In this document: piece by piece, positions 44,744 to 55,925 of the stretch
Layout: every line of letters begins with the position of its first letter
How positions within the stretch are numbered: position 1 is the first letter of the stretch
Assembly (NCBI GenBank): GCA_021806565.1
Contig: JAJZXK010000007.1
Coordinates: 1-56,629, forward strand
DNA: 56,629 bases
Direction: 5' to 3'
From: Bacillota bacterium
GTDB taxonomy: Bacteria > Bacillota > Sulfobacillia > RBS10-35 > JAJYVN01
Made by a program: the position numbers and the translations under genes
The notes under the pieces: model-generated
Databases searched by the model: none
Told to the model about the DNA's origin: nothing
What the model saw: the letters and a program-made list of their open reading frames with translations, nothing else

Positions 44744-47593
<2,850 letters not shown>

Positions 47594-47609
47594 CGTGGGG
47601 GTGGGGCCC

Positions 47610-48470
47610 GTGCGCGCCCTGGTGACCGGTGCCGGTGGATACCTCGGCGGGGCGGTGGTGCCGGGGCTGCGGGCCGAGGGCATCGACGTGCGGGCCCTGG
47701 TGCACCGCTCCCGCCCCGCCCACCTGCGGGGTGTGGCATGCGTCGAGGGGGACGTGGTCGGCGGGGACGGACTGGAAGCGGCCTGCCAGGGGTGCGACGG
47801 GGTCGTCCACCTGGTCGGGGCGTTGCGCGCGCCTTCCGACGCGGCGTTTCACGCCATCCACGCGGTGGCGGCCCAACGTGTGGCCGAGGCCGCCCGCCGG
47901 GCCGGCGCGCGCCGCTTCGTCTTGGTGAGTGCCGCCGGCGTGGGCCCGCAGGGAACCGCCTACCAGCGCAGCAAGTGGCAGGGCGAGCAGGCGGTCGCCG
48001 CGGCCGGTTTGGACCACACCATCCTGCGGCCCTGCCCAGTGTTCGGTCCAGGGGGGCCGGGCACCAACCTGGTCCGTGAACTGGGAGGCATGCTGCGCGC
48101 ACCCCTGATGCCGGTGATCGGGGACGGCCGCTACCTGCTGCAGCCGGTCGCGAGCGGAGATGTGGCGCTGGGGGTGGCGCGCGCCCTGCAGCGGCCGGTG
48201 GCCGTCGGCCGCACCTACCCGGTGGGTGGGCCGGAGGCCCTGACGTATCTGGAGGTGCTGCGGCGCATCGCGGCGGCCCAGGGCAGACCGCTGCGCACCG
48301 TATCGCTGCCGGTGGGCTGGATGCGGGCCGCGATGCCCGTGTTGCAGCGGCTGCCGGGTTTCCCGCTGACGGTTGACCAGTTACGGATGCTGCTCGCGGG
48401 CAGCACAGCGGACCCATCGGCCTTCTGCGCCGATCTTGGGATAGAGCTGCAGCCGTTTGCCGGCCGATGA
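47610..48470 (+). CDS. NAD(P)-binding atypical SDR (NmrA/NDUFA9-like)
   Basis: A 286-residue Rossmann protein beginning VRALVTGAGGYLGGAVVPGL (GxxGxxG). SAAGVGPQGTAYQRSKWQGEQAV keeps Tyr and Lys in an altered active site, typical of the atypical-5 SDR group (NDUFA9-like), which often bind cofactor without strong catalysis. GTG 47610 has GGGGTGGGG upstream; GTG 47595 is possible. It lies 17 bases after uvrA, so it may share its transcript. Confidence 0.82.
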   Translation: MRALVTGAGGYLGGAVVPGLRAEGIDVRALVHRSRPAHLRGVACVEGDVVGGDGLEAACQGCDGVVHLVGALRAPSDAAFHAIHAVAAQRVAEAARRAGARRFVLVSAAGVGPQGTAYQRSKWQGEQAVAAAGLDHTILRPCPVFGPGGPGTNLVRELGGMLRAPLMPVIGDGRYLLQPVASGDVALGVARALQRPVAVGRTYPVGGPEALTYLEVLRRIAAAQGRPLRTVSLPVGWMRAAMPVLQRLPGFPLTVDQLRMLLAGSTADPSAFCADLGIELQPFAGR

Positions 48471-48598
48471 GGGCGGGGGCTTGCGCACCCACCAACCCTC
48501 GTGCCCACGCCACGCATCCGCCGCGGTTGCGCCGGGTGGCCCGGCCGGATACCCTGGGGTGCAAGCGGTTCACTACGTCTGCGTCGGGGGGGCGCGCC

Positions 48599-48781
48599 GT
48601 GTCGCCCAAGCGCCGTCCCGGACGTCCGTTGGCCCTGGCGGCGGGGTTCGTCGCCATGGCGCTCGCCGTGTTGTTGCTGCTGCTGCCGAACCTGCCGATG
48701 CGCTGGGGATTGACCCTGGACATCGTGATGATTGTCAGCCTCGGGGTGATGTTCGCGGCGACGCGCTGGCGCGGCCGCTGA
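48599..48781 (+). CDS. Small two-helix membrane protein
   Basis: A 60-residue protein: a basic start (SPKRRPGRP) then two hydrophobic helices (LALAAGFVAMALAVLLLLLP and LTLDIVMIVSLGVMFAATRW) with a short loop. TCGGGGGGG precedes GTG 48599. No family recognised. It is tucked four bases before uvrC. Confidence 0.65.
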   Translation: MSPKRRPGRPLALAAGFVAMALAVLLLLLPNLPMRWGLTLDIVMIVSLGVMFAATRWRGR

Positions 48782-48785
48782 GGCG

Positions 48786-50732
48786 GTGGGGGTGGATGAG
48801 CCAGTGGGGCGTGCGGGCGTCGACGACGAGGCCCTCAACGCCAAGCTGGCACGACTGCCCGAACGCCCCGGGGTCTACCTGTTCCGCGACGCGGCGGGCA
48901 CCATCCTGTATGTGGGCAAGGCGGTCTCGCTGCGCAGCCGCGTCCGCTCCTACTTCCAGTCCGGTCGCGGTCTGGAGGCCAAGACGCAGCGGCTGGTCGC
49001 GGTGGTCGCCGACCTGGAGTGGATCGTCACCGACTCCGAGGTCGAGGCGTTGCTGGTCGAAAACAACCTCATCAAGAAGCACCGGCCGAAATACAACATC
49101 CGCCTGCGCGACGACAAGCAGTATCCATACCTGCGCCTGGACCTGACGGACTCCTGGCCGACGCTGCAGTTGGTGCGCCGCCCCGCCGCCGACGGCGCCC
49201 GCTACTTCGGCCCCTATCCCCACAGCGCCGCGGTCTGGGAGACGATGGCCGCCCTGCGCCGTGTCTTTCCATACCGCAGTTGCTCGGACCGGCGCCTGGG
49301 CCAGCCGCATCCCTGCCTCTACTACCACATCCACCGCTGCCTGGCGCCGTGCATCTCGGCCACGACGCCGGGGGCGTATGCCGACATGGCGCAGCAGTTG
49401 GCCCAGTTCCTCGACGGCAAGGGCGACGATGTGCTGGGCCGGCTGGAGGCGCAGATGCAGGAGGCGTCTGAGGCGCTGCGCTTCGAGGACGCCGCCCAGC
49501 TACGCGACCGCCTCGCGGCGCTGCGGTCCGTGCTCCAGAAGCAGAAAGTGCAGCGGGCCGGCGGCGGCGATCGGGACGCGCTGGCGGTGGCCCGCGGACC
49601 GCACGGCGAGGCGGCGGTGCAGATCTTCTTCTTCCGCGAGGGCAAACTGGCGGGACGCGAGGGGCACCTTCTGGACGGTGGCGAGGGACGGGCGGACGCC
49701 GAGGTGCTGTCCGCCTTCGTGCAGCAGTTCTACGGCGGCGGCGGCGCGGCCGTGCCGGCGGAGTTGCTGCTGGAATCCGAGCCTTCTGATCCCGAATCGC
49801 TGACGGCCCTGCTGCGGCGCTGCCGCAGTGGGGCCGTGCGGCTACGCGTGCCCCAGCGCGGCGAGAAGCGGCAGGTCGTGGAGATGGTGCGGCGCAACGC
49901 CGAGTCCTTTCTGGAGGCGCAACGCTGGCAGCGGGAGCAAAGCCGCGACGCCGTCGACGCCGCGCTCACGGAACTGGCGGGGGTGCTCGGACTCGCGGGA
50001 CCGCCCCGCCGCATCGAGTGCTACGACAACTCCAACCTGCACGGCCTGCATCCGGTGGCCGCGATGGTGGTGTTCGAAGACGGCCTGCCCCGCAAGGCGG
50101 AGTATCGGAAGTTCAAGGTGCGTACGGTGGCGGGGTCGGACGACTTCGCCACCATGGAGGAGATCGTCGGCCGCCGCTTCGCCCGCGCCGCCCGCGAACG
50201 CCGTGAACTGGCCGAGGGCAACCCGGACGGCGAGGTGCCGCCGGTGGAGGGGGGCTTCGCCCGCCTGCCGGACCTGGTGCTGATCGACGGCGGGCGCGGC
50301 CAGCTCTCCCACGCGCGCGCGGCGATGCGGGCCGTGGGGATGGAGAAGATCCCGACCTTCGCGCTGGCCAAGGAGAACGAGTGGATCTTCGTGGAGGACC
50401 GCCCCGAGCCCATCGTCCTGCCGCGCACCTCGCCGGGCTTGCGCCTGCTGCAGCGGGCGCGGGACGAGGCGCACCGCTTCGGGCTCGGATTCCACCGCCA
50501 GTTGCGGGGGCGGGCGGCGGTGGCCTCGGTGCTGGAGGATGTTCCCGGAATCGGACCCCGCCGACGCAAGGCCCTGCTGCAGGCCTTCGGTTCCCTGGCG
50601 GCGATCCGCGACGCCGACCTGGAGGCGCTGGCCGGCGTCCGCGGGATGAACCGCGCGGCGGCCGAGGAGTTGCTGCAGTATCTGCGCCAGACGCCCGGGG
50701 TGGCGTCCGGCCCGCAGTCCGGAAGCGAATGA
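48786..50732 (+). CDS. uvrC: Excinuclease ABC subunit C
   Basis: The nuclease that makes both cuts in nucleotide excision repair, 648 residues. The GIY-YIG domain (GVYLFRDAAGTILYVGKAVSL) is near residues 28-47, then a UVR segment near residues 220-250, the RNase H-like domain (ECYDNSNLHG; LVLIDGGRGQLSHA) and two C-terminal HhH motifs (VPGIGPRRRKALL; LAGVRGMN). GTG 48786 or 48792 are both possible; the first 20 residues are not conserved. Confidence 0.96.
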   Translation: MGVDEPVGRAGVDDEALNAKLARLPERPGVYLFRDAAGTILYVGKAVSLRSRVRSYFQSGRGLEAKTQRLVAVVADLEWIVTDSEVEALLVENNLIKKHRPKYNIRLRDDKQYPYLRLDLTDSWPTLQLVRRPAADGARYFGPYPHSAAVWETMAALRRVFPYRSCSDRRLGQPHPCLYYHIHRCLAPCISATTPGAYADMAQQLAQFLDGKGDDVLGRLEAQMQEASEALRFEDAAQLRDRLAALRSVLQKQKVQRAGGGDRDALAVARGPHGEAAVQIFFFREGKLAGREGHLLDGGEGRADAEVLSAFVQQFYGGGGAAVPAELLLESEPSDPESLTALLRRCRSGAVRLRVPQRGEKRQVVEMVRRNAESFLEAQRWQREQSRDAVDAALTELAGVLGLAGPPRRIECYDNSNLHGLHPVAAMVVFEDGLPRKAEYRKFKVRTVAGSDDFATMEEIVGRRFARAARERRELAEGNPDGEVPPVEGGFARLPDLVLIDGGRGQLSHARAAMRAVGMEKIPTFALAKENEWIFVEDRPEPIVLPRTSPGLRLLQRARDEAHRFGLGFHRQLRGRAAVASVLEDVPGIGPRRRKALLQAFGSLAAIRDADLEALAGVRGMNRAAAEELLQYLRQTPGVASGPQSGSE

Positions 50733-50746
50733 TCGCTTGCGCGCAA

Positions 50747-50766
50747 CAATGTTACATGCAACATTG
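50747..50766. promoter_or_regulatory. PadR-type operator
   Basis: A near-perfect 20-base palindrome with CAATGTT and AACATTG arms around ACATGC. It contains ATGT-N8-ACAT, the core bound by many PadR-family repressors. It overlaps the -35 of the promoter below, so binding should block transcription. Confidence 0.65.
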
Positions 50767-50792
50767 ACGATGTCTATCTCCAGGCATACGAT
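50764..50792 (+). promoter_or_regulatory. Sigma-A promoter of DUF2089-yvlB
   Basis: TTGACG (50764-50769) and TACGAT (50787-50792) are 17 bases apart. Predicted start near 50799 favours ATG 50813 as the first start codon of the gene. Confidence 0.68.
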
Positions 50793-50812
50793 GGTCCATG
50801 GGTGGTGCGGAA

Positions 50813-51220
50813 ATGGAACCGACGCTTGTCGGCCGCTGCCCTGCGTGCGGCGGCGCGCTGGCCGTGCGGCGGCTGCAGTGTCCACAGTGTGAGACGGCGG
50901 TGGAGGGGCGCTTCGCGCCCTCGCCCTACGACGCCCTCACGCCGGATCAGGCCGCCTTCCTCGAGGTGTTCCTGCGCAGCCGGGGCAACCTGCGGGAGGT
51001 CGAGCGCACCCTGGCGCTGTCCTATCCGGCGGTGCGGGCACGGCTGGACGCCCTCCTGGAGGCCCTCGGGCTCGGTGCGGCGGGGGAGGATGCGTCGGCA
51101 CCCGGCGCGGGTGAGCGTCGCGCGGTGCTGGCGGCGCTGGAGCGCGGGGAGATCGGTGCGGTGGAGGCGGCGGCCAGACTCCGCGGTGAGTCCCGGGGAC
51201 CCGACGTCGACGGGGGCTGA
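50813..51220 (+). CDS. DUF2089 protein, zinc ribbon plus HTH-like domain
   Basis: A 135-residue protein. The zinc ribbon CPACGGALAVRRLQCPQC near residues 9-26 is followed by FAPSPYDALTPDQAAFLEVFLRSRGNLREVERTLALSYPAVRARLD, a helical unit like a helix-turn-helix that defines DUF2089. A short acidic C-terminal segment (LAALERGEIGAVEAAARL) resembles a SHOCT helix pair. Such genes commonly precede yvlB-like genes and may regulate them. Confidence 0.8.
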   Translation: MEPTLVGRCPACGGALAVRRLQCPQCETAVEGRFAPSPYDALTPDQAAFLEVFLRSRGNLREVERTLALSYPAVRARLDALLEALGLGAAGEDASAPGAGERRAVLAALERGEIGAVEAAARLRGESRGPDVDGG

Positions 51221-51276
51221 TGCGCATCCTGGGGGCCCGAGAGGGACCGGATGGCGACGGAGGGGACGGGTAAACC

Positions 51277-52473
51277 ATGGCGGACGGCGGCGATCCGGTG
51301 GAGGCGGGACCGGCGAGTGAGCGGTTGGTCGTCCTGCGGCTGTTGGAGGCGGGACGGATCACCGCGGCCGAAGCCGCGGAGTTGCTGCGGGCCCTCGGCG
51401 AGGGTGAGCCGGCGACCGGCCCCGGCGGGCACCGGGCACCCGATTGGGTCGAGCAGGCGGCGCAACGCGCCGCGGAACGGGCACAGCGCGCCGCCGCCCA
51501 CGGGCGGCGTTCCGCCGAGTTCTGGGCCCGGCGCGCCGATGATCTGGCGGGCCGGGCCGCCGGCCAGGCGGCGCGGACGGCGGAGCAGATCGGGGAGAAC
51601 GTCGGGCGGATCTTCACCAACCTGCCGGACTGGTTGGACCGGGCGGCGCGCGCCGGGTGGGGCAACCTCGGCGTCGGCCACCACTTCGAGGACGTCGTCG
51701 AGGGTGACCTCGAAGGGGGCGACGGTCCGGCGGGTCTGGATCTGGAGGCGTGGAACGGCAGGGTGACCCTCCGCACCTGGGAGGGTTCACGGGTGCGCCT
51801 GGTGCTGCGCAAGACCGTGCACGCTCCGAGCGAGGAACAGGCCCGCCGCCTGGCCGCCGCCATTTCGGCCGAGGTGATCGGCCGCCAGGTGGTGGTGCGG
51901 GCCGCGGCGGACATCGGCGTGTGGCCCGGCGGGCTTTCGATGGAGGCGGACCTGCCGCGGGAGGCGGTGTGGGGGGGCGTGGTCCGCAGCGGCAACGGGC
52001 GCATCGAGGTCCTGGGGCTGCACGTGCGCGGGTTGCGCCTGGAGACGAGCAACGGCCGCGTCACCGTGACCGGCGGCACGCTGGACGACCTGACCGCGGT
52101 GACCAGCAACGGCCGCATCGAGGTCGATGGGTTGCGCGGGCACGCGCTACTGCGCACCAGCAACGGCGGCATCACCATCACCCTGGCGGACGGCGGTCCA
52201 GAGGTGGATGTCGATGCCTCCACCAGCAACGGCGGTATCGAACTGGCGCTGGCCGGCGCCATGGCGATGGATGTGGAGGCGAATACCAGTAACGGCCGCA
52301 TCGACGCCGCCGGCCTCGGGCCGGAGGCGCCGATGCCGACGGCGCCCCGCTACACCGGCCGCGCCAGCCTCCGCTGGCGCTCAGCCGACTGGGAGCAGGC
52401 CGAGCGCCGCTGCCGCCTGGCCCTGCAAACCAGCAATGGGGGCATCCGCTTCCAGGGGGTCGAGCGGATCTAG
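51277..52473 (+). CDS. yvlB: YvlB-like DUF4097 protein
   Basis: A 398-residue protein. A SHOCT-like helical start (LVVLRLLEAGRITAAEAAELL) leads to an Ala/Arg-rich coiled region to about residue 110, then a right-handed beta-repeat domain with at least six SNGRI/SNGGI turns (SGNGRIEV, TSNGRVTV, TSNGRIEV, TSNGGITI, TSNGGIEL, TSNGRIDA), typical of DUF4097. In Bacillus yvlABCD is an envelope-stress operon of the sigma-W regulon. There is no signal peptide. The stop overlaps that of a convergent gene. Confidence 0.82.
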   Translation: MADGGDPVEAGPASERLVVLRLLEAGRITAAEAAELLRALGEGEPATGPGGHRAPDWVEQAAQRAAERAQRAAAHGRRSAEFWARRADDLAGRAAGQAARTAEQIGENVGRIFTNLPDWLDRAARAGWGNLGVGHHFEDVVEGDLEGGDGPAGLDLEAWNGRVTLRTWEGSRVRLVLRKTVHAPSEEQARRLAAAISAEVIGRQVVVRAAADIGVWPGGLSMEADLPREAVWGGVVRSGNGRIEVLGLHVRGLRLETSNGRVTVTGGTLDDLTAVTSNGRIEVDGLRGHALLRTSNGGITITLADGGPEVDVDASTSNGGIELALAGAMAMDVEANTSNGRIDAAGLGPEAPMPTAPRYTGRASLRWRSADWEQAERRCRLALQTSNGGIRFQGVERI

Positions 52474-52721
52474 GCCTGGCCACCGTTCTCCCCGGATGGG
52501 GGCGGGGTGTCGGTCTGACCCGAGTCGCCGTCCTGGTGCGCGTCGGGGTCCGGCCCGCCGGCGGCGGTACGCTGCGTGCCGCCGCTGGCGGCCGCCCACC
52601 ACCAGACCAGCCCGACGATCGCCGCGATGCCCAGGACCCACCACCAGATGTTTCCGGTCGTTGCCGCCACCGTGTTGGCGAGGTTCAATCCGCTACCCGT
52701 CGCCGCGATCCAGCCGTCCAA
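52470..52721 (-). CDS. Small single-helix membrane protein
   Basis: An 83-residue frame with one aromatic-flanked helix (IWWWVLGIAAIVGLVWWWAA) and a hydrophilic tail rich in Gly, Asp, Pro and Thr. TTG 52721 has GGAGG six to seven bases upstream; GTG 52730 is an alternative. Its TAG shares the CTAG tetranucleotide with the stop of the convergent yvlB. No family recognised. Confidence 0.5.
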   Translation of the reverse strand: MDGWIAATGSGLNLANTVAATTGNIWWWVLGIAAIVGLVWWWAAASGGTQRTAAGGPDPDAHQDGDSGQTDTPPPSGENGGQA

Positions 52722-52918
52722 GAGGTGCACCTCCGTGGTCTTCCCTCTATGGCCCGCACCGTACGATGACGGCGGCGGCCTGGAAGGAGGATGCCCGTCT
52801 GGGCGGTAGCTGATGTGCCGATCCGGTATCGGGTGCTCTGCGCGCGACCCATGGCGATCGACGGGCACCCTGCGGCGATCCGCCGCCCGGTACGCCGTCA
52901 TAACGGAGGTGGAGGCGG

Positions 52919-53248
52919 TTGATTGCGCGCTGGCTTGTCAACGCCGTGGCCCTGTATCTGACGGCCCTGATCCTGCCCGGGATCTCCCTGCGCGGCATTG
53001 GCGCCACGTTGATCGCCGCGGCCGTGCTGGGCATCGCCAACGCGGTGATCCGCCCGGTGCTGCTCATCCTGACCCTGCCGTTGAACGTCCTGACGCTGGG
53101 GCTCTTCACCTTTGTGGTCAACGCGCTGATGTTGTGGCTGGTCAGCGCCGTCGTGCCCGGCTTCGTGGTGCGCGGCTTCGTGCCGGCGCTGGTAGGGGCC
53201 GTGGTGCTGAGCCTGATCAGCTTCGTGCTGACCCGCCTGATCCACTGA
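52919..53248 (+). CDS. yvlD: YvlD-like phage-holin-family membrane protein
   Basis: A 109-residue protein with four membrane helices (ARWLVNAVALYLTALILPG; LIAAAVLGIANAVIRPVLL; LGLFTFVVNALMLWLVSAVV; LVGAVVLSLISFVLTRL). The ANAVIRPVL and LPLNVLTLGLFTFVVNA segments are family marks. GGAGGTGGAGG precedes TTG 52919. Together with the yvlB-like gene it recreates most of yvlABCD. Confidence 0.88.
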   Translation: MIARWLVNAVALYLTALILPGISLRGIGATLIAAAVLGIANAVIRPVLLILTLPLNVLTLGLFTFVVNALMLWLVSAVVPGFVVRGFVPALVGAVVLSLISFVLTRLIH

Positions 53249-53280
53249 ACGGCCGGTGTGCGCGGCGGCGGCGAGCCGGA

Positions 53281-53309
53281 TGGCGCCGGAGCGGGCGCTT
53301 TGGTATCGT
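53281..53309 (+). promoter_or_regulatory. Possible extended -10 promoter before HAD gene
   Basis: TATCGT (53304-53309) preceded by TGG, with TGGCGC 17 bases upstream. The -35 match is poor. Confidence 0.35.
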
Positions 53310-53349
53310 GGCCGCGGGCTTGCGCGGGGTGCGCCGGGGGGGCGGGACG

Positions 53350-54138
53350 GTGGCGGTCCGGTTGGTGGCCCTGGATCTGGACGGGACGGTGCTCGGACCG
53401 GGGACGGAGATCGCGGCGGAACTACCGGGGGTGCTGCGGCGGGCGGCGGATGCCGGGGTGTGGATCACCCTGGCCACCGGCCGCATGCTGCTTTCCGCGG
53501 CTGGGGTGCAGCGGCGGTTGGGGATCGAGGGGCCGCTTCTGGCTTACAACGGCGGGGCGGTGCGCCTGACCGACGGCGCTGGCTGGAGCGAGGGGATCCC
53601 CCTGGCGGCGGCCCACGCCATCGGCCGGCTCTGCCGCGAGCGCGGGTATTTCCTCCAGTGCTACCTGGGGGACGAAGTGTTTGTCTCGGCGGCCGACCCG
53701 CGCGCCGACGCCTACTCCGCCCTGGCCGGGGTAGGGTACCGCGTGGACCCCGAGACCGCCTTCTTTCCCGCCTCGGAGCCGGCGAAGCTGCTGGTCATCG
53801 AGCCGGTGGAGCGCCAGCCGCAGGTGCGCGCGGCGGTGGCCGAGGCGGCGGCCGGAGCGGTATCGCTGTTCCACTCCTATCCCCACTACCTCGAAATCGT
53901 CCGGGCCGGCGTGGACAAGGGGACCGCGCTGGCACGATTGACGGCGCGACTGGGACTGGAGCCGGCGGAGGTGATGGCGGTGGGTGACGCGGAAAACGAT
54001 CTGCCGATGGTGACCTATGCCGGGATCGGCGTTGCCGTCGCCAACGCCGGTGCGGTCCTGCGCTCGGCGGCCGACTACGTCTGCGAGGCCCCGTGCGGCG
54101 CCGGGGTGGCGGAGGCGATTCGCCGCTTCGCGCTCTGA
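53350..54138 (+). CDS. Cof-type HAD hydrolase
   Basis: A 262-residue phosphatase of HAD subfamily IIB. Motif I LVALDLDGTVLG with the nucleophile Asp, motif II TLATGRM, motif III Lys in DKGTALARL and motif IV VGDAENDLPM are all present. Substrates are usually sugar or nucleotide phosphates. GTG 53350 follows GGGGGGGCGGGAC. Confidence 0.9.
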   Translation: MAVRLVALDLDGTVLGPGTEIAAELPGVLRRAADAGVWITLATGRMLLSAAGVQRRLGIEGPLLAYNGGAVRLTDGAGWSEGIPLAAAHAIGRLCRERGYFLQCYLGDEVFVSAADPRADAYSALAGVGYRVDPETAFFPASEPAKLLVIEPVERQPQVRAAVAEAAAGAVSLFHSYPHYLEIVRAGVDKGTALARLTARLGLEPAEVMAVGDAENDLPMVTYAGIGVAVANAGAVLRSAADYVCEAPCGAGVAEAIRRFAL

Positions 54139-54177
54139 AGCGGTGTGCGCGGCCCGCGGGCATGGGGGTGGGCGGTC

Positions 54178-55614
54178 GTGGCGGTGCCGATCTCGGGTCC
54201 GGACGGTGCGCCGGAGTCCTGGCCGGACGACGTGGCGGCGGCCGCCGTCGTCGGGATCGGTGAGGAGGCCGGCGACGAGGAGCAGACGGATGCACTGGTG
54301 GCCGAGGGGATCGGTGCCGTCGTCTACTTCGCCTCGGCGCTGCGAGACCCGGCGGCGGCCGCCAACCGCAGTGCGTCCCTGGCGCGCGCCGCCCTGCGCG
54401 GCCCCACGCAGCAGCCGTTGCTGATCGCCGCCGACCAGGAAGGCGGACGGGTGGCTCGCCTGCCGCCGGGGCCGGCATCCCTGCCCGGGGCGATGGCGCT
54501 TGCGGCGACGGGCGATCTGGATCTGATCCGCGCCGCCGGGCGGGCCACCGCCGGCCAACTCCTGGCCGTGGGGGTGTGCTGGGACCTGGCGCCGGTCTGC
54601 GACCTCTGGTCCCGGGACAATCCGGCCCTGGGCAGCCGCTGCTTCGCGGCCGACCCCGAAGGATGCGGCCAAGCGGCGGCCGCCTTCGCCGCCGGCCTGC
54701 AGGATGGCGGCGTCATCGCCTGCGCCAAGCACTTTCCGGGCCACGGGGACACCGAGGTGGACAGCCACTTCGGGCTGCCGCTACTCCGCGCCTCCCGGGA
54801 CAGGCTCCAGGCCCGGGAGTGGGTCCCGTTCCACCACGCCGTGCGGGCCGGCGCCGGCTCCCTCATGCTCGGCCACCTGCAGGTGCCCGACCTCGGACCG
54901 CTGCCGGCGAGCCTGGAGCCCGCGGCTTACGCCGCGGCGCGGGAGGCTCTGGGCTTTGACGGGTTGCTGGTGACAGACGCCCTGGGCATGGCCGGGGCCC
55001 TCCAGGCTGTAGGCGGCGACGTGGGCGCGGCGGCGGTGCGGGCCATCGCCGCCGGCGCGGACCTCGTTCTGGTGGCTCACGGCCCGCGCGAGCACCGCCA
55101 GGCACTGGGGGCGATCCGTGCCGCCCTGGCCTCCGGGTCCCTGCTCAGGGCAAGGGTGGACGAGGCCTGCCGGCGGTTGATCGCGGCCAGGGCCCGCTGG
55201 CGGATCGGCCGGGGCGCCGCGCCGGACGGGGGGGCGGCGCCGCACCTGCTGCGGCGCCCATCCGATATCGCCCTGGCGCGGCGGGCCGCGCGCGCCGGCA
55301 TCACCGAACTGCGGGTTGGGCCCTGCGCCGCGGGGCCCCCCGGCCGCTGGACTTGGGGCAGCCGGTGCCCGGAGGCCCTGCGCGAGGCGGTGCGTTCCCT
55401 GTGGCCGGAGGCGGGGGCCGCCCAGGAGGGCGATCTGCCGGGGGTCTGCCTGGATGGGGGGAACTGCCATCTGCTGGTGGGGCCGCCCCTGCCGCCGTCC
55501 CTGCCGTCCGGCCGGGTCCTTTTGGCCTACGACACGGCGCCCGCCTCTTTGGAGGCGCTGTGCCAGGCGGGCGTGGGCGCCTTTGCCCCCGGCGGCCGCC
55601 TGCCGCGGGCCTGA
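54178..55614 (+). CDS. nagZ: Glycoside hydrolase family 3, NagZ-like
   Basis: A 478-residue protein. The GH3 barrel carries the NagZ signature ACAKHFPGHGDTEVDSH (the acid/base His-Asp dyad) and the nucleophile Asp in LLVTDALGMAGAL; AADQEGGRVARL is also typical. It should remove beta-N-acetylglucosamine from wall muropeptides. No signal peptide is visible, so it may be cytosolic. The last 130 residues form a poorly conserved second domain. GTG 54178 has GGGGGTGG six bases upstream. Confidence 0.87.
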   Translation: MAVPISGPDGAPESWPDDVAAAAVVGIGEEAGDEEQTDALVAEGIGAVVYFASALRDPAAAANRSASLARAALRGPTQQPLLIAADQEGGRVARLPPGPASLPGAMALAATGDLDLIRAAGRATAGQLLAVGVCWDLAPVCDLWSRDNPALGSRCFAADPEGCGQAAAAFAAGLQDGGVIACAKHFPGHGDTEVDSHFGLPLLRASRDRLQAREWVPFHHAVRAGAGSLMLGHLQVPDLGPLPASLEPAAYAAAREALGFDGLLVTDALGMAGALQAVGGDVGAAAVRAIAAGADLVLVAHGPREHRQALGAIRAALASGSLLRARVDEACRRLIAARARWRIGRGAAPDGGAAPHLLRRPSDIALARRAARAGITELRVGPCAAGPPGRWTWGSRCPEALREAVRSLWPEAGAAQEGDLPGVCLDGGNCHLLVGPPLPPSLPSGRVLLAYDTAPASLEALCQAGVGAFAPGGRLPRA

Positions 55615-55842
55615 CGGCCGGCGTCCCCGGAGCGCGCCGCGCCCCCACCGCACCCGTGGACGCGGGCCGCCCGGTGGCAGGAGCGCGTGGATCCTTCCGT
55701 GCATTACCGTATCGCCTCCTGACCTCTGACCTCGGCTGGCCATCCGGCTTCCGCCCACCTTGCCTTGTCCCACCCCAATCCCACGTCGCCCCGCCGCCGG
55801 TGCGCCCGGCCCAGGCCGGTGCGCCCTTCCGCCTCGCCGTCC

Positions 55843-55871
55843 TTGCCATGGAGGCGGAAACGGTGTAAGCT
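55843..55871 (+). promoter_or_regulatory. Sigma-A promoter of the HTH gene
   Basis: TTGCCA (55843-55848) and TAAGCT (55866-55871) are 17 bases apart. Predicted start is near 55878, leaving a leader of about 48 bases. Confidence 0.6.
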
Positions 55872-55900
55872 GCAATAGCTGCAAAGAAGTCTGACGACTT
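55868..55900. repeat. Direct and inverted repeats near the HTH gene start site
   Basis: AGCTGCAA occurs twice in tandem (55868-55875 and 55877-55884, one base apart), directly followed by AAGTC-TGAC-GACTT (55887-55900). They overlap the -10 and the start site and could be an autoregulatory site or a leader hairpin. Confidence 0.5.
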
Positions 55901-55925
55901 TATCGCGGCGTTGGAGGTGTTGCGT

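Larger units (their letters stand above)
55615..55925. other. Intergenic region with promoter and repeats
   Basis: No gene is recognisable in these 311 bases. The right end holds the promoter of the HTH gene and two short repeats described separately. Confidence 0.5.
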
